DNA from: Saprospiraceae bacterium
Lineage (GTDB): Bacteria > Bacteroidota > Bacteroidia > Chitinophagales > Saprospiraceae
Length of the DNA: 64,000 nt
Reading direction: 5' to 3'
NCBI GenBank assembly: GCA_016714785.1
Contig: JADKCC010000022.1
Location: 1 to 64,000, forward strand
Shown here piece by piece: positions 9,278-18,281 of this stretch. Position 1 is the first letter of the stretch. Each line of letters begins with the position of its first letter. A program made the translations under genes and the position numbers. The notes beneath the pieces are model-generated. The model worked only from the letters and a program-made list of their open reading frames with translations. It had not been told where the DNA came from and did no database searches.

Positions 9278-9898
9278 ATGTATAATAATATATTTTTTGT
9301 TTTTGTATTATTAATATTAAGCTGTAGCACGGCCAAAAATGTACGAAACGATGACCAAAACTTAGTAGAATTTAGGAACACTTATAAAAACGGTTTTCTT
9401 CAAGATCCAAGGTCTCCCCTTACCAAAGACGATTTGCAATATTTAGACTTTTATGATGGGAATAAAGATTGGACTCTTACATGTGACTGCAAAAAAGTGG
9501 AAAAGGCCAAACCTTTTGAATTACCTACTTACAGTGGTGTGACCAGAACTTATATTGTCCATTCTGATTTATCTTGTCTTTACAAGGGGCAAACTATTTT
9601 ACTGAAATTATACAAAAATATCACTCAGCCTATCAACCCTTTATATAAAAATAACTTGTTTTTGCCATTTAAAGACCATACCAATGGAGAGACTACTTAT
9701 GGTGGTGGCAGATATATTAATTTGTATGAGACAGAGATACAAAATGAAAAGATCATTATTGATTTTAATAAGTGTTATAATCCTTGGTGTGCATATAGTG
9801 ATGGATATAATTGTCCAATTCCACCTAAGGAAAATCACATAGAAATGGAAATACTAGCAGGCGAAAAAAAATATAAAGGTACATACAAAAATAGGTAA
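9278..9898 (+). CDS. DUF1684 domain lipoprotein
   Basis: 206 residues from the ATG at 9278, preferred over an upstream start at 9230 that would overlap the previous gene and put 16 residues in front of the signal. The lipoprotein signal is YNNIFFVFVLLILSC followed by STAKN. The body shows DUF1684 (PF07920) features: DPRSPLTKDDL near the start, HTNGETTYGGGRYINLY in the middle and the signature YNPWCAYSDGYNCPIPPKEN near the C-terminus. The family function is unknown. It is followed almost immediately by the BtuF-like gene. Confidence 0.85.
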   Translation: MYNNIFFVFVLLILSCSTAKNVRNDDQNLVEFRNTYKNGFLQDPRSPLTKDDLQYLDFYDGNKDWTLTCDCKKVEKAKPFELPTYSGVTRTYIVHSDLSCLYKGQTILLKLYKNITQPINPLYKNNLFLPFKDHTNGETTYGGGRYINLYETEIQNEKIIIDFNKCYNPWCAYSDGYNCPIPPKENHIEMEILAGEKKYKGTYKNR

Positions 9899-9899
9899 T

Positions 9900-10667
9900 T
9901 TGACTATTTTAGACCCACTTGGCAATTCATTGAAATTCTCAAATACACCACAGAGAATCGTTTGCCTAGTGCCATCTTTGACTGAAACATTGGTTGATTT
10001 AGGATTAGCATCATTGTTAGTAGGAGTTACTAAATTTTGTATCCATCCAGCCGATATCAGAGCCACGGCAAAAATAATAGGAGGTACAAAAAATCCTAGA
10101 ATTGTAGATATATTGGCCTTAAAACCTGATCTTATCATTGCCAATAAAGAAGAAAATCGCAAAGAAGATATCCAGGTACTCCAGCATCATATTATGGTTT
10201 ATGTCACTGATATCAAAAATATTGCAGACATTATTGCTTTTATAAAAGTGATCTCTTTTCTTTTGGAAGTAGATTCCAAATTATTGGTTTCTGAATTGGA
10301 AAAGGTACATCTTTTTAAGACTAATGTTTCATTGCCTACGTGTTATATTATTTGGAAAAATCCATACATGACAGTTGGTCAAGATACTTTTATCCATTTC
10401 ATGATGGAAAAATATGGCTTTTCCAATCTTTTTGCTAGTGCTGTGCGATACCCTGAAGTGACCGTTGATTCATTGCATCAAATCAAGCCCCAAATTATAT
10501 TTCTTTCTTCTGAACCATTTCCATTCAATCAAAGTAATTTGGATGAATTACAGCTCCAATTACCTGAAAGTAAAATTGTTTTGGTCGATGGCGAAATGTT
10601 TTCTTGGTATGGATCAAGGATCATTTTGGCACATACTTATTTAAAAAATTTGGCGGATACTTTTTGA
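9900..10667 (+). CDS. BtuF-like helical-backbone metal/cobalamin-binding protein
   Basis: 255 residues with a TTG start, 1 bp after the DUF1684 stop. The N-terminal QRIVCLVPSLTETLVDLGL, LVGVTKFCIHP, GGTKNPRIVDILALKPDLIIA and the VDGEMFSWYGSRI near the C-terminus match the periplasmic binding protein class III (BtuF/FecB) fold used for cobalamin and siderophores. No signal peptide is present, so unlike a true periplasmic receptor it appears cytoplasmic, a form that is common in Bacteroidota genomes. No ABC permease is adjacent. Its ligand is unknown. Confidence 0.8.
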   Translation: MTILDPLGNSLKFSNTPQRIVCLVPSLTETLVDLGLASLLVGVTKFCIHPADIRATAKIIGGTKNPRIVDILALKPDLIIANKEENRKEDIQVLQHHIMVYVTDIKNIADIIAFIKVISFLLEVDSKLLVSELEKVHLFKTNVSLPTCYIIWKNPYMTVGQDTFIHFMMEKYGFSNLFASAVRYPEVTVDSLHQIKPQIIFLSSEPFPFNQSNLDELQLQLPESKIVLVDGEMFSWYGSRIILAHTYLKNLADTF

Positions 10668-10705
10668 AAATTTAACCAGTTTAAATTAGTACCAAACAAT
10701 AATTT

Positions 10706-10738
10706 TTTGGTCTAACACAATAAGATGGTGTACATTTG
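10706..10738 (+). promoter_or_regulatory. TTTG-N21-TACATTTG promoter for the subtilase
   Basis: Both elements of the Bacteroidota promoter are present: TTTG at 10706-10709 and TACATTTG at 10731-10738, 28 bp upstream of the ATG. Confidence 0.7.
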
Positions 10739-10766
10739 TAGTTAATTTGAGTAAAATGTCCAATTT

Positions 10767-12368
10767 ATGAAGCAGTTTTTATGGTTTTTAATCCTGATTC
10801 CAACATTTTTGGTGTCCCAAAATACATTCTTTGATACCAAAGGTGTGATAGTCGTAACCGATGAACACAATATTAATGATATCGCTCAAAAGTATATTGA
10901 GTCGCGTAATTTTGGTAATTTACAAATTACGAATCTTGGTGAAGGTACGGAAACATATTTATTAACTGCAGAGATTGATGATATTACCTTATATCAATGG
11001 TGTTTAGATCAAAAAAATATAGCTGCTGCAGAGCTTAATTATAAACTTACACCACGTATCAAACCCAATGATGGCAGAGTAGGGGAGCAGTACTATCTTG
11101 ATTTTATCAAGGCTTATGATGCTTGGAATATTACTACTGGCGGAAAAGACTTCAAAGGTCAAGATATTGTGATAGGTATAGTTGATGATGGATTTGATGT
11201 TGCTCATGAAGACCTAACAGCCAATATTTATCTAAATGCGAGCGAGATAGCTGGAGATAACAAAGATAATGATGGTAATGGCTATATAGACGATGTAAAT
11301 GGATGGAATCAGCGAACTAAACGAGGCGTACACGATTTAAAAAGCCACGGCACTAATATTTTAGGTGTTATGGGAGCGCAAGGCAACAATCAAATGGGCA
11401 TAGCTGGAGTCAATTGGAGTGTTAAATTGCTTCCTGTTACCACAGGAACTTATGTCAATGATGTGATAGAAAGTTATAATTATTTTGTTGCTTTGAAAAA
11501 ACTTTATAATAATAGTAATGGCTCTAAAGGTGCCAATATACTAGTAGTGTCATATTCAGGAGGATTGCCCAAGGCTTTTGCTAAAGATCATCCAATATGG
11601 TGTAGTACTTATGACAAATTAGGGGCTGAAGGTATAATATCTGTGGCCGCCACAACCAATGAAAATGACAATGTGGAAGAAGTAGGGGACATGCCTTCTA
11701 CTTGTACATCTCCATACTTATTGATCGTCAATAGTACTAATAAAAATGACGAAAAGGATACATCAACTGGTTTTGGGGCTATCAGTGTTGATATTGCTGC
11801 GCCTGGAGAGAGAATTCTAACAACCGATTTAGTAAGCAAAGGGACATATAAGACTGAAACTGGTACTTCCTTATCTACACCAATGGTGGCTGGTGCTGCG
11901 GCATTATTATATGCAATAAAGTGCGAATTATTTTATCAGTTTACAATTTCCAATAAAGCAGAATCTGTTCTGGCTATTAAAGATGCGCTGCTATCTGGTG
12001 TGGATGTCAAGACTTCTTTAAAGAATAAAACTGTATCGGGTGGAAGACTCAATATTTTAAACAGTATGAATATCATTTTAGAAAAATATTGTGGAAGAGG
12101 TCCTTTGGCGATAACATCTGTCACACTAAACAATAATGTAGTGACAGTCAATTACATTGCACCAAATAACGATGAAACCATACTCAAAATATATGATTCT
12201 ACAGGGAGGGAGGTTTGTGAGCAACGATTTTTTCCACCTGTAAGCCCAGATAAAACCATAGTTGTAGATTTTGAAAAATATTATAGCGGATTGTATTACT
12301 TTGTGACATTGATTTCTGGAAAAGACATTGTGAGTAAAGGATTTACGGTTAAGGATAGCAGTAAATAA
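10767..12368 (+). CDS. S8 subtilisin-like protease with T9SS type A sorting domain
   Basis: 533 residues. After a signal peptide (LWFLILIPTFLVSQ) and a propeptide-like region (about 20-110), the subtilase catalytic triad is present: Asp140 in IGIVDDGFD, His194 in SHGTNILG and Ser368 in GTSLSTPMVAG. The calcium-like loop NKDNDGNGYIDDVNGW follows the Asp box. The last 75-80 residues (NVVTVNYIAPNNDETILKIY to SGKDIVSKGFTV) form a Por secretion-system type A C-terminal sorting domain. The enzyme is therefore exported by Sec, passed across the outer membrane by T9SS and either anchored on the cell surface or released. Single-gene unit with its own promoter. Confidence 0.92.
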   Translation: MKQFLWFLILIPTFLVSQNTFFDTKGVIVVTDEHNINDIAQKYIESRNFGNLQITNLGEGTETYLLTAEIDDITLYQWCLDQKNIAAAELNYKLTPRIKPNDGRVGEQYYLDFIKAYDAWNITTGGKDFKGQDIVIGIVDDGFDVAHEDLTANIYLNASEIAGDNKDNDGNGYIDDVNGWNQRTKRGVHDLKSHGTNILGVMGAQGNNQMGIAGVNWSVKLLPVTTGTYVNDVIESYNYFVALKKLYNNSNGSKGANILVVSYSGGLPKAFAKDHPIWCSTYDKLGAEGIISVAATTNENDNVEEVGDMPSTCTSPYLLIVNSTNKNDEKDTSTGFGAISVDIAAPGERILTTDLVSKGTYKTETGTSLSTPMVAGAAALLYAIKCELFYQFTISNKAESVLAIKDALLSGVDVKTSLKNKTVSGGRLNILNSMNIILEKYCGRGPLAITSVTLNNNVVTVNYIAPNNDETILKIYDSTGREVCEQRFFPPVSPDKTIVVDFEKYYSGLYYFVTLISGKDIVSKGFTVKDSSK

Positions 12369-12462
12369 ATATTTTTTAACCCAATAAAATATTTCTAAAT
12401 TAGAAATTGTTTGGGACTTTGTGTCTAAATATTACTTTTCACAGTGAATTCATCATATACCT

Positions 12463-13236
12463 TTATGATAATTTTTGAATCTTATATCCATCTTTTTTGA
12501 GCAGTGCCAAGATACCTTTTCCACCAGGGAAATGTGCAGTACCAATGGCAAAAAAGCATGTTTTGTCTGATGAAAGTGCTTTGATACGTTCTTTCATGTT
12601 AACGTTCCTATCATATATCATTACCTTGCGAATGCGGCCCATACTTTTTTTTGAACTTTTGTACAGCTGCTCACACGCTCCTTTAGCGTAGAGTGTGTTT
12701 AAGTGATTGATATTCCTTCGAAATGTTGATAAGTTTTTTATAGAATCTTTGAGAGATTTTATTTGATAATCCATTGGTATTTGTTGTAAGATTCGCACTT
12801 GCTCATCAAATGATTCAACACCATCCATTTCTTTGCCGGCTGACATAGCAAATTCCCAAAGAAAATGATCTAATGCACCATTTTTAGTTTTTACTAATGA
12901 TAATTCTGCCAAGAAGTTATGAATATAAAATGGCGTGAATTGATCTAAATGGGCAATGTCTTTGCCGTATGCCTTTAATATAATTTTTCTTGCCTTTTGG
13001 TATTGTTTGGGTCTAAAAAAGTCTTGAAATCTACTACCCTCACCCATTACAAAATAGGATGTCATATCATGTTGATACGAAACATTAAGATCCATTTCCC
13101 CAGCATATCTGGATGAAAGTAGGATGTATTTTTTAGCTAAATCCACATAAGTGTAAGCTTCTTCGGTTGCCAAATGCATTGTGCCAAACAGGTAATGGCA
13201 AACATCCGGATCATTTTTATAAAATTTCCACAACAT
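12463..13236 (-). CDS. TraB/GumN family protein
   Basis: 257 residues from the ATG at 13236. The N-terminal LFGTMHLATEEAY and the C-terminal SDKTCFFAIGTAHFPGGKGILALLKKDGYKI are the two conserved GTxH blocks of the TraB/PrgY/GumN family (PF01963), whose members include plasmid pheromone shutdown proteins and possible metalloproteases; the precise activity in this phylum is not known. No signal peptide. A longer reading starting at 13278 is unlikely because its first 14 residues are encoded by the Lrp terminator hairpin. The gene lies downstream of that terminator on the same strand. Confidence 0.82.
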   Translation of the reverse strand: MLWKFYKNDPDVCHYLFGTMHLATEEAYTYVDLAKKYILLSSRYAGEMDLNVSYQHDMTSYFVMGEGSRFQDFFRPKQYQKARKIILKAYGKDIAHLDQFTPFYIHNFLAELSLVKTKNGALDHFLWEFAMSAGKEMDGVESFDEQVRILQQIPMDYQIKSLKDSIKNLSTFRRNINHLNTLYAKGACEQLYKSSKKSMGRIRKVMIYDRNVNMKERIKALSSDKTCFFAIGTAHFPGGKGILALLKKDGYKIQKLS

Positions 13237-13257
13237 AATATTGATTGTTCCACAAAT

Positions 13258-13295
13258 AAAAAAAACCGCTTCCGACAAATCGAAAACGGCTTTTT
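13258..13295 (-). terminator. Rho-independent terminator of the Lrp gene
   Basis: On the minus strand CCGTTTTCG pairs with CGGAAGCGG (with G-U pairs) and is followed by eight T residues. It begins about 28 bp after the Lrp stop codon. Confidence 0.85.
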
Positions 13296-13323
13296 ATCAT
13301 TTACTTAATTAACTTTACTGAAA

Positions 13324-13812
13324 TTATTCCTCTGCATTATCGTAATCGTAAGGAAGTACTTTTTCTTTTTTCACTTTAGACAAAGTCATCAATGTCTTTA
13401 ATCTTTCGATCTCTTCTATTTGTGACAAAGTTTTGAAAAGAAGCTTTTCGTAAGTAGGAATGTCCTTACAAACTATTTTTAACAAAAAGTCTGCATCACC
13501 AGTGATGATATAACATTCTGTAATCTCAGGAACAGCTTTAACTTTTGAAATGAAATTATCTAAAGCATTTGGTTTTTGCCAAGCCAATGACACCAATACA
13601 AAAGTTTTAACATTCAAACCAATCGCGGATGAATCTACTTTTGCATGATAACTTTGTATGATTCCAGATTGCTCCAGTTTTTTTACTCTCTCGAGGGTAG
13701 GAGCAGGAGACAAACCTATTTTTTTTGATAAATCAAGGTTGGTGATTTTACTGTTTTCTTGAAGCATCTTTACAATCTTCAAATCTATTTTGTCCATCTT
13801 GTAGTCTGCCAT
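13324..13812 (-). CDS. Lrp/AsnC family transcriptional regulator
   Basis: 162 residues from the ATG at 13812 (MADYKMDKID); an ATG at 13863 would add 17 residues outside the family pattern. The N-terminal winged helix-turn-helix (MDKIDLKIVKMLQENSKIT, then LSKKIGLSPAPTLERVKKLEQSGII) is typical of Lrp/AsnC, and residues 70-150 form the RAM ligand-binding domain (CYIITGDADFLLKIVCKD). Such proteins form octamers and sense amino acids. Transcribed alone, with a strong terminator. Confidence 0.93.
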   Translation of the reverse strand: MADYKMDKIDLKIVKMLQENSKITNLDLSKKIGLSPAPTLERVKKLEQSGIIQSYHAKVDSSAIGLNVKTFVLVSLAWQKPNALDNFISKVKAVPEITECYIITGDADFLLKIVCKDIPTYEKLLFKTLSQIEEIERLKTLMTLSKVKKEKVLPYDYDNAEE

Positions 13813-13987
13813 TGCAACTATTTTTAAAATTTTATTTGTATTTAATAAATTATTCGGGTGCAAAGAAAATAATATTTTATGAACTAAGCATAATTATTAA
13901 CGTAATATTTTTATTTTTGTTTTATATTTGCATGAAATAATTAAATAAATTCTGCATTTGATGATTTATATCATCTTTCTGACATGT

Positions 13988-14020
13988 AAAAAAGCCGAAG
14001 ACTTACATATCTTCGGCTCA
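13988..14020 (-). terminator. Rho-independent terminator
   Basis: AGCCGAAGA (13993-14001) pairs perfectly with TCTTCGGCT (14010-14018), and on the minus strand the stem is followed by a T-run. It terminates the small secreted protein gene ending at 14061. Confidence 0.85.
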
Positions 14021-14060
14021 AAACAATTAACTATGAAAACTACTTATATTTCCACCAGAT

Positions 14061-14386
14061 TTACTTGATTAAAACAGGGATTGTATATGTTTTATTGTAT
14101 TCCAATTCATTCATGGATACCTTCTTGTAATTCAAAGTGCTCTTTAATACATTATCCAAATTTTGATTATTGGTAGATACTACAATAATTTCATTTTGAG
14201 CATTGACAAAAAAAGTAATATTGATTTTTGTCTCCTTGGCCACAAACTTATCATAGTCTATACCTTTTAATAGTGATTGAATCTGAGTGCCAACAGGTTT
14301 GTTATTGTTAGGTACATTTGCGGCGGTTGCCAATTGTGAAATTGCAGCAAAAAAAACTACAGTTAAAAATTCTTAATGATTGTCAT
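14061..14386 (-). CDS. Small secreted protein, signal peptide broken by a 1-base deletion
   Basis: The intact reading frame covers about 90 residues from 14333 down (first codon there TTG). Upstream, an ATG at 14386 begins MTIIKNF and hits a stop right after a five-T run (plus-strand A-run 14365-14369). Adding one T would join the frames into MTIIKNFLTVVFFAAISQ then LATAAN, a normal Sec signal peptide. The mature part has alternating beta strands (ITFFVNAQNEIIVVSTNNQNL) and a C-terminal YTIPVLIK, a layout seen in many small periplasmic proteins of this phylum. Function unknown. A consensus error in the homopolymer is the simplest explanation. Confidence 0.65.
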
Positions 14387-14574
14387 GATACTTAATATTT
14401 TAAATGTTTGAAAAATTATTATATGATTTACTAAATACTATACACCAATGACGAATATCGATGTGTTTTAGTTGCATGCTTCATACCAAATGCCGTAATT
14501 AATCTACTAAACTAATGTACATTTGGATTAAGGGTAATATTTTTAAGTTCATAAATATTGGTTTTCTTTACTAG

Positions 14575-14607
14575 TTTGGCAGAATATGTACTATTATTCT
14601 ATCTTTG
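14575..14607 (+). promoter_or_regulatory. TTTG-N21-TATCTTTG promoter for proC
   Basis: TTTG at 14575-14578 and TATCTTTG at 14600-14607, 21 bp before the ATG of proC. Confidence 0.7.
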
Positions 14608-14628
14608 TCTTTAATTAAAAGAATATAG

Positions 14629-15429
14629 ATGAAAATAGCCATTGTGGGTTGTGGTAATATGGGTTTAGCTTTTGCAAGATCATTTATTAAATATGACCTC
14701 GTTAAAAGAGATGAATTACTTTTGATAGAAAAGAGTATTGACCGCTGTGAAATATTATCCGATAATAAAGAAGGAGTTGTAGTTAATGTAATAAATGGCG
14801 ATATATCAAAGTATGATTTGGTAATATTGGCTATCAAACCACAAGACTTTGCGAGCATGGCAGCTGATCTGAAACCTGTTCTTGCTGAGCATCAAGTGGT
14901 GTTATCTATCATGGCAGGCATTCCAATCAAAAAGATTCAAGCGTATCTCAACCATCCATTTGTGGTTAGGGCTATGCCCAACACACCAGCCATGTTGGGA
15001 ATGGGTATCACAGGTTTTACTGCTGCAGAAGGTATTAGTATTGCCAAACTTTTTAAGGTGGAAAACTTGATCAATGCTACTGGTAGATCTGTGTATATAG
15101 AAGATGAATCCATGCTAGACGCAGTAACAGCATTGAGTGGAAGTGGACCTGCCTATTTTTATTATTTTGTAAAACAAATGGTGGAAGCAGGAAAGATGAT
15201 GGGTTTTGACGAAAGTACGGCTCTACAATTTGTTAAACAAACTATGTTAGGCTCATACCATCTTATCAATAATGCAGAACTAAGTTTAGATAATCTTATC
15301 AAAGCGGTCGCATCTAAGGGAGGCACTACTGAAGCCGCTTTAAGCGTTTTTGAAGATATGAAATTAGATCAAACAATCAAAGCTGGAATTCTAGCTGCTG
15401 AAGTGAGAGCTAAGGAACTGTCAAATTAA
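14629..15429 (+). CDS. proC: Pyrroline-5-carboxylate reductase
   Basis: 266 residues, the normal length. The N-terminal Rossmann motif is VGCGNMGLA (GxGxxG/A), followed by AIKPQD and VVRAMPNTPAMLGMG, and the C-terminal signature ALSGSGPAYFYYF with ASKGGTTEAAL. It catalyses the last step of proline synthesis, reducing 1-pyrroline-5-carboxylate with NAD(P)H in the cytoplasm. It has its own promoter, and the next gene also has one. Confidence 0.97.
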   Translation: MKIAIVGCGNMGLAFARSFIKYDLVKRDELLLIEKSIDRCEILSDNKEGVVVNVINGDISKYDLVILAIKPQDFASMAADLKPVLAEHQVVLSIMAGIPIKKIQAYLNHPFVVRAMPNTPAMLGMGITGFTAAEGISIAKLFKVENLINATGRSVYIEDESMLDAVTALSGSGPAYFYYFVKQMVEAGKMMGFDESTALQFVKQTMLGSYHLINNAELSLDNLIKAVASKGGTTEAALSVFEDMKLDQTIKAGILAAEVRAKELSN

Positions 15430-15490
15430 AACTTATTGTGTTTAAACAATTATTCATGTATTTTCATACATAATTTTCAGACTTATTTTA

Positions 15491-15498
15491 TACCTTTG
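15491..15498 (+). promoter_or_regulatory. TACCTTTG promoter, near-leaderless
   Basis: TACCTTTG ends 8 bp before the ATG at 15507. It overlaps a possible GTG at 15498, which argues that the GTG is not the start. The transcript would start at or within a few bases of the ATG. Confidence 0.6.
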
Positions 15499-15506
15499 TG
15501 CTCCTT

Positions 15507-16316
15507 ATGACAGATACCGTTTCCAAATATTTCAGAGATGCAGACGCCTTGGATCAACTTAGTGTGACCGAAATAGAACTCTTAATTGCTGAAGCACCAT
15601 CATCAACAGTATATAAATTGCTTTTGGCAAAAAAAATGTCTCATATTGACAATAATCAAATTCTATTGGGAAATCATGATAGAACAATGGTGCATTATTT
15701 GTTGAGAAGTGATAGCCATATACCATCAATTAAGGATGTAAATATTTATGACAATAAACCATTAGACGCAGGTACTACCTTACCTTGTGATGTGCATAGT
15801 GAAACACAATATGATGATGTATCAGATTTGCAAGCTACAAGTGAAAATGAATCAGATATAGGAAACGATACGAGAAATACTGAACCAAATATTGAAGAAA
15901 ATGATCAGGTGATCATTGGGTCAATACCAAATATTATTAAACTCGATGATAATGATTTGTATTTTACTACAGATCTATTGCTACCTAAAAAGAGTAAGAA
16001 GAAGAAAAATAAGTTTAAACTGAACGAATATAGTGGGATTTCTAACTATTCTAAATGGTTGTTATCTTTCAAACAAGATGATGTAGAAAAGCAAATTAGG
16101 AAAGAAGAAAAAGCAGCTAAAAAACGAGCTTTTGAGCAAAGTGCCAAAAAATCTGTAACAAAATCACCTTCGATTATCTCTGAACCTTTGGCTGAGATAT
16201 TAGCAAATCAAGGACATTTGGATGATGCAAAAAAAATGTATGAACAATTAATGCAGAAATATCCAGAAAAAAGTAGTTACTTTGCAGCCAAAATAAATCT
16301 TTTAATAAAAATATAG
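15507..16316 (+). CDS. Conserved protein with C-terminal TPR-like motif, upstream of secG
   Basis: 269 residues. The N-terminus (SVTEIELLIAEAPSSTVYKLLLAKK) and the C-terminus (SEPLAEILANQGHLDDAKKM, then EQLMQKYPEKSSYFAAKI) resemble tetratricopeptide helices, in particular the alanine/leucine/tyrosine spacing of a single TPR. The middle (about 75-160) is acidic and low in hydrophobic residues, and about 163-225 is Lys-rich (KKSKKKKNKFK). No membrane segment or signal. Proteins with this C-terminal block are found in many Bacteroidota, in my recollection often beside secG, but I know of no function. The stop is 7 bp before secG. Confidence 0.6.
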   Translation: MTDTVSKYFRDADALDQLSVTEIELLIAEAPSSTVYKLLLAKKMSHIDNNQILLGNHDRTMVHYLLRSDSHIPSIKDVNIYDNKPLDAGTTLPCDVHSETQYDDVSDLQATSENESDIGNDTRNTEPNIEENDQVIIGSIPNIIKLDDNDLYFTTDLLLPKKSKKKKNKFKLNEYSGISNYSKWLLSFKQDDVEKQIRKEEKAAKKRAFEQSAKKSVTKSPSIISEPLAEILANQGHLDDAKKMYEQLMQKYPEKSSYFAAKINLLIKI

Positions 16317-16323
16317 TTTTAAA

Positions 16324-16587
16324 ATGACCACACTATTAACAATATTAATCGCAATCAATTGTGTACTTTTAATGGCTGTAGTACTAATCCAAAATCCTAA
16401 AGGTGGTGGAATAGATTCTACACTGGGAGGAACTGCAGCAAACCAAATGTTCGGTGCAGCTAAATCAACTGACTTCGTAGAGAAAGTTACTTGGGGACTT
16501 GCAGCAGCACTATTTGTACTTTGTATCATCACTGCGATGCTTGTTTCTGGCAGTACAGGCGGTAGTCTGATCCAGCCCGTACAATAA
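16324..16587 (+). CDS. secG: Preprotein translocase subunit SecG
   Basis: 87 residues with the SecG layout: a first membrane helix (about 3-22), the conserved cytoplasmic loop LIQNPKGGGIDSTLGG, then the N-Q-M-F-G-A segment, and a second helix (about 55-76). SecG assists SecYE/SecA translocation by changing its membrane topology. It follows the TPR-like gene by 7 bp and is closed by a strong terminator. Confidence 0.94.
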   Translation: MTTLLTILIAINCVLLMAVVLIQNPKGGGIDSTLGGTAANQMFGAAKSTDFVEKVTWGLAAALFVLCIITAMLVSGSTGGSLIQPVQ

Positions 16588-16615
16588 TAAAACTCAAAAC
16601 TCAATCTAATATTTC

Positions 16616-16646
16616 GGGCTTATCCACTCAAGGATAAGCCCTTTTT
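16616..16646 (+). terminator. Rho-independent terminator after secG
   Basis: GGGCTTATCC (16616-16625) and GGATAAGCCC (16632-16641) form a perfect 10-bp stem with a 6-nt loop, followed by TTTTT. Confidence 0.92.
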
Positions 16647-16690
16647 AATATTAATTTGTACTACATTATAATTCAAGGTTAATATATCAA

Positions 16691-17593
16691 ATGATTATGA
16701 GTAGAATAGAAATAGGTACTTGCGCAGTATGTTTGTCAAAAGACATTACTTCTGTCATGGATGTGAAAGACCACTCTATATCTGGTGAAATGTTTACCAT
16801 TGGACAGTGCAACCAATGTGGTTTTAGGTTTACAGAGAATCCGCCTAGTGAGGCATCTTGTGGTCCGTATTATCAGAGTGAAGATTATATTTCGCATTCA
16901 GATACATCTTCTGGGTTTGTATTTAAAGTATATCACATTGTCAGGAATCTGATGCTTGGTAGGAAATACCAACTATTGCAATCACTTAATACTACAAAAA
17001 CTTTGCTAGATGTCGGATCTGGTACTGGCTATTTTCCGAATTATATGCAAGCTAAAGGCTATAAAGTTGTAGGCGTAGAGATAGACGACAAAGCCAGAAA
17101 TTATAGTATTGAAAAGTTCGGTCTAACCATATATCAACCCGACGACCTTAAAAAAGGGCATATTCAAGAGAAATTTGGATATATTACCCTTTGGCATGTT
17201 TTAGAGCACCTATATAATCTGGATGATTATTTAAAACTATTTGCTCAGCACTTAAATCCAGATGGGTACTTAATTATTGCCTTACCAAATCATCATAGCT
17301 TCGACGCACAAATTTACAAGGATTATTGGGCAGCTTATGATGTACCAAGGCATTTGTGGCATTTCCATCCGCAAGCATTACAGAAACTTGCTAATCGCAA
17401 TGGATTCGAAGTAGTGAGGAAGGAAAGTATGCCTTTTGACCCATTTTATAATGCTATGCTTAGTGAAAAATATAAAGGTAGCTTTTTAAGTTTTTTCAAA
17501 GCAATGTTTGTAGGTAAAATTGCACTATTCAAAGGTTGGTATAATGTTAATTACGCAAGCTCGGTGATTTACGTACTTCGCAAGGCTAAATAA
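16691..17593 (+). CDS. Class I SAM-dependent methyltransferase with N-terminal zinc-ribbon-like region
   Basis: About 300 residues (a second ATG two codons later is equally possible). The N-terminus has two Cys pairs (CAVC at about 11-14 and CNQC at about 38-41), a putative zinc ribbon. The methyltransferase core begins around residue 95: LLDVGSGTGYFPNYMQ (motif I), VVGVEID (acidic loop), ITLWHVLEHL (motif II) and NPDGYLIIALPNHHS. This is the Methyltransf_23 architecture, common in sugar and cofactor modification. The substrate is unknown; no glycan cluster is adjacent. Confidence 0.88.
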   Translation: MIMSRIEIGTCAVCLSKDITSVMDVKDHSISGEMFTIGQCNQCGFRFTENPPSEASCGPYYQSEDYISHSDTSSGFVFKVYHIVRNLMLGRKYQLLQSLNTTKTLLDVGSGTGYFPNYMQAKGYKVVGVEIDDKARNYSIEKFGLTIYQPDDLKKGHIQEKFGYITLWHVLEHLYNLDDYLKLFAQHLNPDGYLIIALPNHHSFDAQIYKDYWAAYDVPRHLWHFHPQALQKLANRNGFEVVRKESMPFDPFYNAMLSEKYKGSFLSFFKAMFVGKIALFKGWYNVNYASSVIYVLRKAK

Positions 17594-17599
17594 TTCCTT

Positions 17600-18262
17600 T
17601 TAATACCATTTAATTACTTCGTCTAATGCTTTACGATGTAATAAGGGGACTTGGGCATCATCAGCTGGAAAACCCACAGGAAGTAAAAGGTAGGGACGTT
17701 CGTTTTCTGGTCTTTCCAATATATCTTGCAAAAAATTCATAGGACTTGGCGTATGTGTCAAAGTAACCAAACCTGTTAAGTGGATAGCTGCAATAAGAAA
17801 TCCTGCTGCTATTCCTACTGATTCAGATACGTAATAGTTTTTAGACTTTAGTCCGTCATGAATGTCGTATGCTTTTTTAAATATGATGATCAAATATGGG
17901 GCTACTGTTAGAAATTCTTTTTCCCAGCTAGTATCAAATTTTTCTAAATCTTTGAGCCATTCTTCCGACATTCGCCCATGATAATTTTCATACTCTTCCT
18001 TTTCAGCGGCTGCTCTTATTTTTGCTTTTATTTGAGGATCACTCACTATACAAAATGTCCAAGGTTGTTTGTGTGCTCCGGAAGGTGCAGATGATGCTGT
18101 CATGATGATCGCTTCAATCACATCTTTTGAAACTGGCCTGTCTGAAAAATATCGAACAGAGCGACGGCTGTCCATTTGAGTTTTAATCGTTTGAGCTGCT
18201 GCTAGTATTTCATCTTCACTCGAGATTTCAAAAGCTAAAGGTATAAATATTGGTTGCTTCAT
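17600..18262 (-). CDS. Nitroreductase family protein
   Basis: 220 residues. The FMN-binding block DSRRSVRYFSDRPV, ASSAPSGAHKQPWTFCIV and the C-terminal YLLLPVGFPADDA identify the nitroreductase family, with subfamily features such as the TLTHTPSPMNFL loop. It is an FMN oxidoreductase using NAD(P)H on quinones or nitro compounds; within the family it looks closest to the BluB/iodotyrosine deiodinase-like group (PSPMNFL motif), so dehalogenation or flavin cleavage is possible. It is convergent with the methyltransferase and has its own promoter. Confidence 0.85.
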   Translation of the reverse strand: MKQPIFIPLAFEISSEDEILAAAQTIKTQMDSRRSVRYFSDRPVSKDVIEAIIMTASSAPSGAHKQPWTFCIVSDPQIKAKIRAAAEKEEYENYHGRMSEEWLKDLEKFDTSWEKEFLTVAPYLIIIFKKAYDIHDGLKSKNYYVSESVGIAAGFLIAAIHLTGLVTLTHTPSPMNFLQDILERPENERPYLLLPVGFPADDAQVPLLHRKALDEVIKWY

Positions 18263-18281
18263 ATTAGTGACATTTAATAGT

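Noticed and set aside
13236..13278. 14-residue N-terminal extension of the TraB-family protein
   Set aside because: It is encoded by the Lrp terminator hairpin and is absent from the conserved start (LWKFYKND...).
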